From JAVBPE01 sp031549865 (GTDB lineage: Bacteria; Bacillota_I; Bacilli_A; Acholeplasmatales; Anaeroplasmataceae): a stretch of 64,000 bases of DNA. Location of the stretch: NCBI GenBank assembly GCA_031549865.1, contig JAVBPE010000008.1, positions 117,671-181,670 of the forward strand. Reading direction: 5' to 3'. The notes under the pieces were generated by a model. It worked only from the letters and a program-made list of their open reading frames with translations, did not search any database and was not told the DNA's origin. The position numbers were made by a program, and so were the translations under genes. How positions within the stretch are numbered: the stretch's first letter is position 1; every line of letters starts with the position of its first letter. This document shows, one piece after another, positions 34,633 through 44,615 of the stretch.

Positions 34633-36357
34633 ATGAATAGAACACATAAAAATGGAGATCTTCGTGCTCTAAATATAGGTGAAATAGTTGAATTAAAAGG
34701 CTGGGTTTCAAAAAGAAGAAATCTTGGAGGAATCATATTTATTGATTTACGAGATAAAACAGGGATTACTCAAATAGTGTGTAAGCCTGAAAATAATTTA
34801 TATGAATTAGTAGAAACATTAAAAAATGAATATGTTATTTACGTTAAAGGAAATGTAGTTGAACGTGAAAGTAAAAATCCAAATAATCCTACTGGAGATG
34901 TTGAAGTAGATTTAGTAGATTTAAAAATTTTAAATACTGCTGAACAACCTCCAATAATTATTGCGGATAAAACAGATGCTTTAGAAGATACTAGATTAAA
35001 ATATCGTTATTTAGATTTACGTCGTCCTATAATGCAAAATTATATGATTAAGCGTTCTATGATTATAAATGCTGTTCGTGAATATTTAATGGATCAAGAA
35101 TTTACAGAACTGGAAACACCTATTTTAGCTAAATCGACTCCAGAAGGTGCTCGTGATTTTTTAGTTCCATCAAGATTATATAAGGGTGAATTTTATGCTT
35201 TACCACAATCACCACAAATATTTAAACAATTATATATGGTAGCTGGATTTGAACGTTATTTCCAAATTGCTCGCTGCTTTAGAGATGAAGATTTGCGTGC
35301 AGACCGTCAATTAGAATTCAATCAAATTGATATTGAAACTTCTTTTTTAACTGCTGAGGAGATTCAAGAAATAATAGAGGGATTATTCAAATATGTATTT
35401 AAGAAGATCTTAAATATGGATATTAAGACTCCATTCACTCGTCTTACTTATAATGAAGCAATGAACACATATGGGTCAGATAAACCAGATTTACGTTTTG
35501 AAATGAAGTTAAATGATGTTAAATCTATTTTAAATAAAATAGAATTTATGAAAGAAGAAGAAAGTATTAAAGCAATTGTTGCGAATAACTCTAACTATTC
35601 TCGTAAAGAAATAGATGAATTTACAAGAGTAATGAAAGTATATCATGCGAAAGGACTAGCATACTTAAGATATTCTAATAATCAATTTAGCGGCAGTATC
35701 GTGAAATTCTTAACTAAAGAAATGGAAGATTCATTAATAAATTCTCTAAATTTAGTTGATGGAGATATGATTTTTATTGTTGCAGGTAAATTAAATATTT
35801 GTAATGCTTCTTTAGGTGCGTTAAGAAAATTAATTGCCAAAGATAAAAATCTATGTGATCCGAATGTTTATAAATTCTTATGGGTTACTGATTGGCCAAT
35901 CTTTGAATGGGATGAAGATAATCAAGTTTATAATGTTTCAACTCATCCATTTACGGCTCCAAAACCTGAATGTGAACAATATCTAGATACAGATAAAGAA
36001 AAATGTTTTGCTAATGCATATGATGTCGTTTTAAATGGATATGAACTAGGTAGTGGATCACTTCGTGTTTATAATCAAGATTTACAAAAGAAAATCTTTA
36101 AAGCGATAGGTTTAAGCGATGATGAAGCGAAAGAAAGATTTGGATTCTTTATTGAGGCTTTAAAATATGGAACTCCTCCACATGGTGGAATTGGTCTTGG
36201 AGTAGAAAGAATTGTTATGTGTATGCTTCAAACTGAAAATATTCGTGATGTTGTAGCATTCCCTAAGACATTAAGTGCTCGTGATTTAATGATGGAAGCT
36301 CCAAGTGGAGTTGATGATATCCAACTTAAAGATATACATATTAAAATTGAAGAATAG
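34633..36357 (+). CDS. aspS: AspS, aspartate--tRNA ligase
   Basis: 574 aa bacterial-type AspRS: N-terminal OB fold (VELKGWVSKRRNLGGIIFID), class II motif 2 (RCFRDEDLRADRQLEFNQID), inserted GAD domain around 290-400, and motif 3 GIGLGVERIVM. hisS-aspS is the common Bacilli pair. Confidence 0.97.
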   Translation: MNRTHKNGDLRALNIGEIVELKGWVSKRRNLGGIIFIDLRDKTGITQIVCKPENNLYELVETLKNEYVIYVKGNVVERESKNPNNPTGDVEVDLVDLKILNTAEQPPIIIADKTDALEDTRLKYRYLDLRRPIMQNYMIKRSMIINAVREYLMDQEFTELETPILAKSTPEGARDFLVPSRLYKGEFYALPQSPQIFKQLYMVAGFERYFQIARCFRDEDLRADRQLEFNQIDIETSFLTAEEIQEIIEGLFKYVFKKILNMDIKTPFTRLTYNEAMNTYGSDKPDLRFEMKLNDVKSILNKIEFMKEEESIKAIVANNSNYSRKEIDEFTRVMKVYHAKGLAYLRYSNNQFSGSIVKFLTKEMEDSLINSLNLVDGDMIFIVAGKLNICNASLGALRKLIAKDKNLCDPNVYKFLWVTDWPIFEWDEDNQVYNVSTHPFTAPKPECEQYLDTDKEKCFANAYDVVLNGYELGSGSLRVYNQDLQKKIFKAIGLSDDEAKERFGFFIEALKYGTPPHGGIGLGVERIVMCMLQTENIRDVVAFPKTLSARDLMMEAPSGVDDIQLKDIHIKIEE

Positions 36358-36366
36358 AGGTAGACT

Positions 36367-36843
36367 ATGAATCATATTAACTGGGAAGAATACTTTATGG
36401 GTGTTGCTTTACTTTCTGCAAAAAGAAGTAAGGATCCTGTAACGAAAGTTGGGGCATGCATCGTAAATAGACAAAAACGAATAGTTGGAATTGGTTATAA
36501 TGGCTTTCCGTTTGGTTGTGAGGATGATGTTTTTCCTTGGGATAACGCTAAAGATGCTAATTTTTTAGATACAAAATATCCTTATGTAGTGCATGCAGAA
36601 CCTAATGCAATCTTAAATTCGACAACGTCTTTAGATGGTTGTAGTATTTATGTAACATTATTTCCATGTAATGAATGTGCAAAATTAATAATTCAAAGTG
36701 GAATAAAAGAAATAATTTATATGGATGATAAATATAGTGGAACAGAATCTGATATTGCCTCTAAAAGAATGTTTGATGCGGCAAATGTTAAATATCATAA
36801 AATGAAAAAAATAAAAGTGACATTAGAAGATGAAACTGATTAA
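36367..36843 (+). CDS. dCMP deaminase family protein (ComEB-like)
   Basis: 158 aa. Zinc cytidine-deaminase motifs VVHAEPNAIL and TLFPCNECAK are intact, and VTKVGACIVNRQKRIVGIGY is the typical start. Deaminates dCMP to dUMP for dTMP synthesis. Overlaps the following gene by 14 nt. Confidence 0.93.
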   Translation: MNHINWEEYFMGVALLSAKRSKDPVTKVGACIVNRQKRIVGIGYNGFPFGCEDDVFPWDNAKDANFLDTKYPYVVHAEPNAILNSTTSLDGCSIYVTLFPCNECAKLIIQSGIKEIIYMDDKYSGTESDIASKRMFDAANVKYHKMKKIKVTLEDETD

Positions 36844-37840
36844 AAAATATAAATTATTAATTTCTATTTTATTAATTCCATATATAGCATTGATTATTAT
36901 ATCTGTTTATAGAACAGATTATGAAGTGATTTTAACAGGTGATATTGAACCAGTTAATGAATTAATTGAAGTCGATACAAATTATGAAAAAACAGGTTCA
37001 ATAAATTCTATTTTCATAGTATCATATAAAAATTCAACTTTATTACAAAATCTATTATTACAAAATTCAAATGAAAATCAAGTTAATTCAATAGGAGATA
37101 CATATAGTCATATTACAAGCGCAGAATGGTCGGTAATGTCAAAAATTCAACATGATCAAGCTGTAGAAGCATCGATTATAACTGCTTATAAATATGCAAT
37201 GACACTAGATTCTTCTATTAGACTTGATTATAGTCTTACTGGTGGGATAATTTCTTGGCGTACTAAGGAAAATCAAGTTATGCAAATAGGTGACATTATA
37301 ATTGGAATAAATAATAGTATGGCAAGTGATGATGTTGAACTATTTAGAGAAAATTTCAATAATCAACAATTAAATGATATATTACAAGTTAGACGTAATA
37401 ATGAAATAATTAATATAACTTTAAATGAATCTGTATATAGACAGTATTCTATTTATTCAAAATATTATATTGATTATAGTAGTTCAAATCCTAAAGTTAA
37501 AGTTAATAATACTAATGTTGGTGGTCCATCAGGTGGACTACTTCAAACATTAGCGGTATTAAATCAACTAGTAGATATGGACTTAACTCATGGTAAAACA
37601 ATAGCTGGTACTGGAACAATTGATATTAATGGTAATGTTGGCGCCATTGGAGGAGTTGAACAAAAAATAGTTACAGCTTTTAAACGAAATGTTGATGTAT
37701 TTTTTTGCCCAAGTGCAAATTATGAAGATGCACTTGCAAAATATAATACAATAAAAAATAAGGAAAGGATGAAGCTTGTTGAAGTAAGAAACTTTAGCGA
37801 TGCTTTAGGTTATTTAACAAATGAACTTTCCAATAATTAA
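36830..37840 (+). CDS. PDZ-containing Lon-like serine protease (YlbL/SepM type)
   Basis: 336 aa. N-terminal membrane anchor (about 9-26), a PDZ-like segment near 145-200 (GDIIIGINNSMASDDVELF) and a C-terminal Lon S16 proteolytic domain. NVGGPSGGLLQTLAVL carries the catalytic Ser near 232 and GGVEQKIVTAF the Lys near 277. Membrane-bound processing protease acting outside the cell; substrate unknown. Its start lies inside comEB. Confidence 0.93.
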   Translation: MKLIKKYKLLISILLIPYIALIIISVYRTDYEVILTGDIEPVNELIEVDTNYEKTGSINSIFIVSYKNSTLLQNLLLQNSNENQVNSIGDTYSHITSAEWSVMSKIQHDQAVEASIITAYKYAMTLDSSIRLDYSLTGGIISWRTKENQVMQIGDIIIGINNSMASDDVELFRENFNNQQLNDILQVRRNNEIINITLNESVYRQYSIYSKYYIDYSSSNPKVKVNNTNVGGPSGGLLQTLAVLNQLVDMDLTHGKTIAGTGTIDINGNVGAIGGVEQKIVTAFKRNVDVFFCPSANYEDALAKYNTIKNKERMKLVEVRNFSDALGYLTNELSNN

Positions 37841-38180
37841 ATTATATGAACAAGAATTAAATAAATTAAATAATACTAAAATTAGTTTTTCTAAAAAAGT
37901 TAGATATCATATATATTCAATATTATTATCCTTGTTTATTTTAAGTGCCCCAACATTAGTTTTAATAAATTTATTAATTTTTTATGACTATTTAGCATTA
38001 ATAATATATGGTTTAGTTCTAATTTTAAATTTATTCTTTTTGTTTAAACGTAAATTTTATTTGGAACAAATAGATTTTGATCTAAAAGTTAACAAAACAG
38101 TTATCTTTTTAGTAGAAGCAATAATTATGTTAATACTTACAACTTGTTGCTATTTTGTATCTTATATTTGGTGGAGGTAA
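37821..38180 (+). CDS. Small membrane protein between YlbL-like protease and lspA
   Basis: 119 aa, overlapping the protease gene by 20 nt and ending 2 nt before lspA. Basic N-terminus then TM segments near 30-52, 55-75 and 92-115. No family recognised. Confidence 0.7.
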   Translation: MNFPIIKLYEQELNKLNNTKISFSKKVRYHIYSILLSLFILSAPTLVLINLLIFYDYLALIIYGLVLILNLFFLFKRKFYLEQIDFDLKVNKTVIFLVEAIIMLILTTCCYFVSYIWWR

Positions 38181-38182
38181 AT

Positions 38183-38704
38183 ATGTGGATTGGTATATTA
38201 ATCGTAATAATAACATTATTTTTTGATCAAGGAAGTAAGTTATTAATTGAACAAAATTTAATAATTCGTGAACAAATTAATATTATTCCAGATTTTCTCT
38301 ATTTTACTAAAGAATATAATACTGGTGCAGCTTGGAGTATTTTTGATGATTCTACAATAGTACTAGCTTGTATTAGTGGAATAGCAACTCTATTTATAGT
38401 TTATTTTTTCGTAAAAGCGGATTTTAAAAAGAAGAAGTTATATTCTGTTGCGATATCTTTAATATTGTCAGGTTGTTATGGCAATTTTATTGATCGTGTG
38501 ATTTGTATAAGTGGAAATAAAGTTAGAATAGGCGTCTTAGATTTTATTGGAGTATATATTTTTGATTATCGATTCCCTATTTTTAATATAGCGGATTCAT
38601 GCTTAACAATTGGTTTTATTCTACTATTTATTGATATCTTATTTTTAGAGGATAAAAGAAAAAAAATAGAAGCAAAGGTCAGTAACAATGAATTACATAA
38701 TTGA
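38183..38704 (+). CDS. lspA: LspA, lipoprotein signal peptidase II
   Basis: 173 aa from ATG 38183 (GGAGG 6 nt upstream). Four TM helices; FFDQGSK, YNTGAAWSIF, CYGNFIDRV and PIFNIADSCLT provide the conserved boxes and the two catalytic Asp. Processes the lipoproteins seen at 39778 and 51821. Overlaps the rluD-type gene by 17 nt, as in other Bacilli. Confidence 0.96.
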   Translation: MWIGILIVIITLFFDQGSKLLIEQNLIIREQINIIPDFLYFTKEYNTGAAWSIFDDSTIVLACISGIATLFIVYFFVKADFKKKKLYSVAISLILSGCYGNFIDRVICISGNKVRIGVLDFIGVYIFDYRFPIFNIADSCLTIGFILLFIDILFLEDKRKKIEAKVSNNELHN

Positions 38705-39590
38705 TATAGAAAACTCAGATATAAGACTAGATAAAGCTATTAGTAATTTAACAGGAAAAAGCCGTAATAACGCTTTAATTTTATTAGAAAGTGATTTAGT
38801 AACAGTCAATGATAAAAAAGCCAAGCCATCTTATAAAACAGTTATTGGTGATAAAATAGAGATATTAGAACAAGAAGTAAAAGTTATGGAATTAAAACCT
38901 GAGAAACTTGATTTAGATATTGTATATCAAGATAATGATGTCGTAGTAATAAATAAAGCTAAAGGAATGGTAGTTCATCCTGCAGTAGGAAATTATGAAG
39001 GTACATTAGTTAGTGGACTGCTTTATGAAGTAGAAGATTTATCAAGTATAAATGGAACTGTTCGCCCAGGTATTGTTCATAGAATTGATAAAGATACAAC
39101 AGGGTTATTAATGGTTGCGAAAAATGATTTTGCTCATGAACATTTATCTCTTCAACTTAGAAACCATACAGTAAAGAGATGTTATATTGCTTTAGTATAT
39201 GGTGTAATCTCTGAGGATAGAGGGAGAATTGATGCGCCTATAGGACGAGATAGTCAAACTGATCGTAAAAGAATGGCTGTAGTAGAAGGCGGTAAAAATG
39301 CTGTTACAAATTTTAAAGTCTTAGAAAGATTTAAAGACTATACTTTAATTGAATGTGAACTTGAAACAGGTAGAACTCACCAAATAAGAGTTCATATGAA
39401 ATATATCGGGCATCCATTAGTTGGTGATCCATTATATGGACCAAGAAAAATAATAGGTGATTGCGGTCAATATTTGCACGCTAAAACATTAGGTTTTAAA
39501 CACCCAACAAAGGATGAATATTTAGAATTTGATTCAAAACTACCAGATTATTTTCTAAACTTTATAGAAGAATTAAGAAAAAGCACTTAG
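38688..39590 (+). CDS. RluD-family 23S rRNA pseudouridine synthase
   Basis: 300 aa. S4 domain at the N-terminus (IRLDKAISNLTGKSRNNALI), catalytic GIVHRIDKDTTGLLMVAK with the nucleophile Asp near 131, and LETGRTHQIRVHM. Normal length. Position after lspA is the standard Bacilli location. Stop codon lies in the terminator loop. Confidence 0.95.
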   Translation: MNYIIDIENSDIRLDKAISNLTGKSRNNALILLESDLVTVNDKKAKPSYKTVIGDKIEILEQEVKVMELKPEKLDLDIVYQDNDVVVINKAKGMVVHPAVGNYEGTLVSGLLYEVEDLSSINGTVRPGIVHRIDKDTTGLLMVAKNDFAHEHLSLQLRNHTVKRCYIALVYGVISEDRGRIDAPIGRDSQTDRKRMAVVEGGKNAVTNFKVLERFKDYTLIECELETGRTHQIRVHMKYIGHPLVGDPLYGPRKIIGDCGQYLHAKTLGFKHPTKDEYLEFDSKLPDYFLNFIEELRKST

Positions 39591-39600
39591 GTGCTTTTTT
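39578..39600 (+). terminator. Terminator after rluD-type gene
   Basis: AAAAAGCAC/GTGCTTTTT around a 4-nt loop. Confidence 0.88.
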
Positions 39601-39649
39601 AATTTCATTTTATTATAAAAATAGAAAAACATCTATATATAAATAAAAT

Positions 39650-39679
39650 TTGACAAAAACATAAAATTAATGTTAAAAT
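39650..39679 (+). promoter_or_regulatory. Promoter of the 39778 lipoprotein
   Basis: Exact TTGACA, 18-nt spacer, TAAAAT. Confidence 0.7.
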
Positions 39680-39777
39680 AAGTATGATCTTAGGGTAATA
39701 TAAGTAAATAGGGAGGATTGTAGAAAAGAATATTTTTAATTTTTACATAATATGAAAATAGAGAGGATGGGTATTGT

Positions 39778-41049
39778 ATGAAAAGGAATATTTTATTATT
39801 TTTAATTGCATTAGTGAGTTGTTTATTTATTGTATCATGTAATAATGAAAATGAAATGCCAAGTTTAACAATGAGTTCAACTGAATCTACAAAAAGTGAA
39901 GTATCGATAGGAGATTTTCAAAAAAATAAAAATAAATCGATTTATACTGCAGATAAATCTATAATTGGCTTAAATGAATCAATCTATATAGGTGAGATGA
40001 CATATTATATGGGAAAAATTGAAAATGGTTTTATAAACATTCTTAGTGGTACGAATGGTTATAAATCTAGTAGTAACGTTAAAGAAATTAACATGACCCA
40101 TACAAAGGCCACAGCGACAAGTATAAAAAATGGATTAACTAATTCCTATCAAAAAACTAAAACAAGTGGTTTTACAATTGGATATAAACCAGAAGTTAAA
40201 GTTTCAGTTTTAAATATGGTTGATATAACTGCATCAACATGGAGTTTTGCTTATTCAAATGAAACGAGTAGAACTTTTTCAGAAAGCACATATTATGAAC
40301 TTGGTTCAGAAGAATCAACTTCAATTGGCTCAAGTGTTGTATTGGATGTTACTAAGGATCCAATAGGAACAAATTATGTTTGGAGTTTTTGGGCGGATAT
40401 TTATTTCTTTCAAACGTATAAATATAATACTGAAAAAAATTGCGCAGAAAAAAGTGAAGTATTTTATAAGATAATTGAAAGAAAAGATTCATATAGAGTA
40501 ATCCGTGCAGAAACAAATGATGATTATCCTGTGTCACTTGTCCCTACCTACATAACTGAGCCCATGAAAACAGATGAAATGCAAGCGGATATTACAAACT
40601 ATAAAGAAATAGTGTCAACTATTTCAATTAAACATGGAGATAAATACCAAATTAATAGTTTAAATATATTTCATAATTGGTCTAGTTATGACAAATTAGA
40701 TTCACTTGATAAAATTATTGATAATAAAGTAAATTATTCTATTATGAAGATAATGGGTTATAAAAAAATAAAAATAACATTGAGTTACATAATAGATGTA
40801 AGTGGAAGTATTACATTACAACATAAAATTGTGAATAAAACGACTGGTGATCAACATGCAGAAACGAGTGAGATTAAGCCAAGTGATGATTTTTATGGCA
40901 CAAAGGAATATACATTTATAGTGCCAATTGATAAAATAAATCAAACCACAAATTGGATAGTAGAAATCAGAGCACATAAGAATGCATTAGTAGGTCATTA
41001 TACAATCAGTGAAAATCGTAATTATAAAATTGAATTTTTGAAGTCTTAA
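39778..41049 (+). CDS. Lipoprotein with Ser/Thr-rich beta region, possible aerolysin-like fold
   Basis: 423 aa. Signal peptide with lipobox IVSC (Cys near 21), then a polar linker. Residues about 105-220 alternate Ser/Thr with hydrophobic residues (TKATATSIKNGLTNSYQKTK, FSESTYYELGSEESTSIGSS), the pattern of the insertion strands of aerolysin/ETX-MTX2 pore formers. The C-terminal 140 residues look like a beta-sandwich. No family is certain. Monocistronic with its own promoter; SD GAGAGG. Confidence 0.7.
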   Translation: MKRNILLFLIALVSCLFIVSCNNENEMPSLTMSSTESTKSEVSIGDFQKNKNKSIYTADKSIIGLNESIYIGEMTYYMGKIENGFINILSGTNGYKSSSNVKEINMTHTKATATSIKNGLTNSYQKTKTSGFTIGYKPEVKVSVLNMVDITASTWSFAYSNETSRTFSESTYYELGSEESTSIGSSVVLDVTKDPIGTNYVWSFWADIYFFQTYKYNTEKNCAEKSEVFYKIIERKDSYRVIRAETNDDYPVSLVPTYITEPMKTDEMQADITNYKEIVSTISIKHGDKYQINSLNIFHNWSSYDKLDSLDKIIDNKVNYSIMKIMGYKKIKITLSYIIDVSGSITLQHKIVNKTTGDQHAETSEIKPSDDFYGTKEYTFIVPIDKINQTTNWIVEIRAHKNALVGHYTISENRNYKIEFLKS

Positions 41050-41052
41050 TTG

Positions 41053-41085
41053 AAAAAATAACATCTATTTTAGATGTTATTTTTT
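41053..41085. terminator. Bidirectional terminator between convergent genes
   Basis: AAAAAATAACATCTA (41053-41067) pairs perfectly with TAGATGTTATTTTTT (41071-41085). Confidence 0.9.
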
Positions 41086-44000
41086 ATACTCTTTATTAAT
41101 ACTTTTTAATGTAGTTTTAAATCTTAAAGAGAACTTATTAGAAATTTGTTTCTTTTCTTTATTTTTATTATTATTATTTAAAGTAATAGTTTTTTCCACT
41201 ATAGCCTTATTTTGATCAATTAACGAGTTTTGAGATATAATATAATCCTTTAATTCTTGGTTAATATTTCTAATTTCATTATTTATATCTAAATTTTTGT
41301 TTTTATAATCTTGGACAATGTCTCTAGTTTGATAAGAAATTGTAATAGGCATATTTTGTATTTCTCTATTTGTTCTTCTAAAACTTTCTTGGTATCTTAA
41401 ATCTATTTCATTACAATAAGAAAAGAATTTATTGTTTTCTTCTTTAGTATCTTTATTATAATTAGAAACAAGATTGAAGAATTCAGAAGTAGTTTTCTCT
41501 TTTAAGCAATTAATATTATCATTTAAACTTAAAGAATTATTTTCAAACTTTGCTTTAGTTGTGATAGTATTCTTTTTGTTTAGATTCATTTTATTATTAA
41601 AATCATTTTGAATGCTAAAATTATTACGTTTATTGATAACTTCAATATGCTTAGTTGCAAATTCATTTTCATAAAGGCTATTTTTGTAAACAACTAGATT
41701 ATTTTTAATTGCTTTTTTACGATTAATTTCATTTTCAACTAAAGTAGCTTTTGCATGTTTTATTGATTTATTATAGTTTTTAATATAATGCATTTTCATT
41801 GAATTGTGATTATTAGAAACTGTATCAACTAACTTTTTATTCAACTTTAAAAACTTTTTGTGAGAAGCATCTGCTGTTTTCTTTAAAATTATTGGATAAT
41901 CATTTAGAAATTCAACAAATTTATAACTTGAAGTTATTTTAGCTAGATTATAAGTTTTTTTATTTAAAGATTGATAGTCCTCGCTAGCTCGTTCAATCTT
42001 ACTAATAATCTTATAATAAATGGCAGCTTCTTTTCTTTGCTCGCGCTTTAATTTATCTATTTTTTGTTTATGCTTATTATTTAAACTATTGATAATAGAA
42101 GGTATTTTATCCAATTCGTGTTTTATGTTTTGAATCATTTTTTCAATATTTAAGATTTTTTTATTATAATCTTTAATTGTAAATTCAATTCTTTCGATAT
42201 TAGATAAAACATGAAGCTCTAAAGAATTTCTTTTTGAATTACCAATAATTAGAGATTTTTCATTTTCTAAATCATATATTCGTTGATAAAATGAATCAGT
42301 AGTAGAAGTATAATTCTCCAATGTTTCATTTAAGGACATTTTTTTATTTTCAATTTTACTAAGTTCTAAGTTTAAGTTATCAGATGCATCATTAACTAAT
42401 GAATTATACTTAAACCCGGTTTCAAAATCAATACGACCTTCTATAATTTCTTTTTCCTTATTTTTAAAGGTATAAATTAGTGATGTTTTAAAAGATAATG
42501 CGATGTCTAAAATTTTTGAAAAGAATTCGCTATAAACTAAATGCTTTCTTAAATCTTTGGTAACATAATATGCCACGAAAGTTGCGATTTTTTTAATACC
42601 GATATTAAAAGTTATAATTAAATCTTTAAAGGTAGAATAGGTTTGATGCATAAAAATTAATTCAAAACGATAACGTTTTAAATATAATTTATGTTTTTCT
42701 AATCCAATATCACGAATATAGGCAATTTTACTAATTGATTGTTTATATGTTTCTAAATTTTCTTGTTTTAATAATAAAAAGTTAGTCGTGTTTTCTAAAT
42801 TGTTTAATTCGATACGTAACTTATTTATTTTCTCTTTTAAAATAGAGATTTTATACAAATTATCATTTTCTAAATATTTAATTGTTTTTTCACATTCAAG
42901 TTTATGCTTTTCGACTGTTAAATTATAAGAATCTTTATTAAAATCGCATAATACTTTATTACGTTCAATTTCAAGTAAAGTTAAAACTTGATTCAAACTT
43001 TTCTTTTTTTGTAATAAAGTATTTTCATGATTTAATGTCATGGTATTAATGTGGTTATAATAATCAAGTTCAAAATTCTTTTTTCGCCTTGATGATTCAA
43101 TATCATCAAGTTTAATTTTATAATTAAGCTGTAAAATATTTAATTCTTTTTCATATTGCTTGATTCTTATTTCATTATTTGACTTTAAATCATTAATCTT
43201 TAATTTGATTTTTTCATTTTCCAAATTAAGATTAGTATTAAAAGTTTTTTCTCTAATTTGTTCTAAAATATTAAGTTTGGTATGTTCATTTGTACTTTTT
43301 AAAGCTAAGTTTTTTATATCATAGTTTTTTTCTATTTCAAAAAGATATTTTGAGGTTTTTAATGATTCCAAATTATTAACATAATTTTTATTTAAATCAA
43401 ACAATGATTTAGCTTGTTGATTATTTAAAATCTTTTGTTTTGCTTTAATAGCTCTTAATTCAAGACGGTATGATAAATTTATTTCTTTTGTTAAAATATT
43501 ACTAGATACTTTGGCTAAATTTTCTTGATACTTTTCATTACATAAAGTTTCATCACGCTCTAAAGAATAATTTTTATAATAAAAATTGCGTAATAATTCT
43601 TCTTTTTCACTATTAAATTTTCGTTCTAACGTATCAATACGTTTATCTATTTCTGTTAATTTTAAAGCGAATTCTTTTAAAACAGCTCTGTTTTGTTCCG
43701 AATATTCTTTTCTTAAATTAGATGTATCTATAGCTTCTTGTTCCACACAAGATTGATATTCTTTTTTAATATCAGTTATGGCAATATTTTTAGAAGAAGT
43801 AAGAGTATTTATTTTTTCATTTAGTTTTATATTTAAAATCAGAATAGAATCTTTGATTTTTAATTTTTGCAAATTAAGTTCATTTTCTAATTTTTTATAA
43901 TCTTCTTCAATAATAGAGATTTTACTTGTAATATCATCAATAGTTGTCTTATGATTTTCATTTAATTTGAAAATCTTTTTAGATGTATTTGCATGTATTA

Positions 44001-44532
44001 AATCATTTTTAGTAATTAATTCATTATTAAGTCGAGATATTAAATCAATATATTTTTTTTCACTTATTGATATTTGATATTCTAATTGTTCAACAATTTC
44101 ATTATATTTTAATTCTTCATGTTTTTTCTTAAGTGTCAAAGATTGGTTAGTATAAGTTATCTCGTCATGAAGAAGTTGAAGTTCATTTTGAATTTCAACA
44201 ATTTTTTCATTATTATTATCATTTATTTGATTTATTTTCTTATTTTTGTCTATTGCATAATTATTAAGTTTATTTTCATATTTTTTCTTATTTTTTTCTA
44301 ATAATTCTTCATAATTAATAATTGCATTTTCAGTTTTAAAAGGTTCTTTAACAGAAATACGATTATAATTTTTTATAATCTCTTCAGCAGCATTTCTAAA
44401 ATTGATATGCTCAGTTTTAATAAAAGTCAGTAATGTTTCATCAACTTCATTATCAACATGGGAATTAGCATATTCATAGATAAGTTTATCAACACAATCT
44501 TCTAAGATATTTAGTGCTTCACGAAATGACAT
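41077..44532 (-). CDS. Giant coiled-coil protein, 1151 aa
   Basis: Almost wholly helical and charged: Lys/Glu/Asn/Leu heptads run from about residue 70 to the C-terminus with no Walker motifs, so it is not an SMC ATPase. One less charged stretch (about residues 615-700, RDIGLEKHKLYLKRYRFELI ... LSFKTSLIYTFKNKEKEII) breaks the coil. No signal peptide or TM segment is seen. SD AAAGGGGA lies 8 nt before the ATG. A cytoskeletal or scaffold role is possible; no homologue recognised. Confidence 0.8.
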   Translation of the reverse strand: MSFREALNILEDCVDKLIYEYANSHVDNEVDETLLTFIKTEHINFRNAAEEIIKNYNRISVKEPFKTENAIINYEELLEKNKKKYENKLNNYAIDKNKKINQINDNNNEKIVEIQNELQLLHDEITYTNQSLTLKKKHEELKYNEIVEQLEYQISISEKKYIDLISRLNNELITKNDLIHANTSKKIFKLNENHKTTIDDITSKISIIEEDYKKLENELNLQKLKIKDSILILNIKLNEKINTLTSSKNIAITDIKKEYQSCVEQEAIDTSNLRKEYSEQNRAVLKEFALKLTEIDKRIDTLERKFNSEKEELLRNFYYKNYSLERDETLCNEKYQENLAKVSSNILTKEINLSYRLELRAIKAKQKILNNQQAKSLFDLNKNYVNNLESLKTSKYLFEIEKNYDIKNLALKSTNEHTKLNILEQIREKTFNTNLNLENEKIKLKINDLKSNNEIRIKQYEKELNILQLNYKIKLDDIESSRRKKNFELDYYNHINTMTLNHENTLLQKKKSLNQVLTLLEIERNKVLCDFNKDSYNLTVEKHKLECEKTIKYLENDNLYKISILKEKINKLRIELNNLENTTNFLLLKQENLETYKQSISKIAYIRDIGLEKHKLYLKRYRFELIFMHQTYSTFKDLIITFNIGIKKIATFVAYYVTKDLRKHLVYSEFFSKILDIALSFKTSLIYTFKNKEKEIIEGRIDFETGFKYNSLVNDASDNLNLELSKIENKKMSLNETLENYTSTTDSFYQRIYDLENEKSLIIGNSKRNSLELHVLSNIERIEFTIKDYNKKILNIEKMIQNIKHELDKIPSIINSLNNKHKQKIDKLKREQRKEAAIYYKIISKIERASEDYQSLNKKTYNLAKITSSYKFVEFLNDYPIILKKTADASHKKFLKLNKKLVDTVSNNHNSMKMHYIKNYNKSIKHAKATLVENEINRKKAIKNNLVVYKNSLYENEFATKHIEVINKRNNFSIQNDFNNKMNLNKKNTITTKAKFENNSLSLNDNINCLKEKTTSEFFNLVSNYNKDTKEENNKFFSYCNEIDLRYQESFRRTNREIQNMPITISYQTRDIVQDYKNKNLDINNEIRNINQELKDYIISQNSLIDQNKAIVEKTITLNNNNKNKEKKQISNKFSLRFKTTLKSINKEYKK

Positions 44533-44615
44533 AGTAAGTCCCCTTTCTTGATAATTATATAGAATTATTATATAATTTTATTAGTAAATAGTCAAAAGAA
44601 ATATAGGTGTTATAA

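Noticed and set aside
44119..44301. Plus-strand 60-aa hydrophobic frame inside the coiled-coil gene
   Set aside because: Shadow frame produced by Lys/Asn-rich codons read in reverse; no start signals.
41077..44532. SMC or Rad50-type ATPase
   Set aside because: No Walker A, signature or Walker B motifs at either end.
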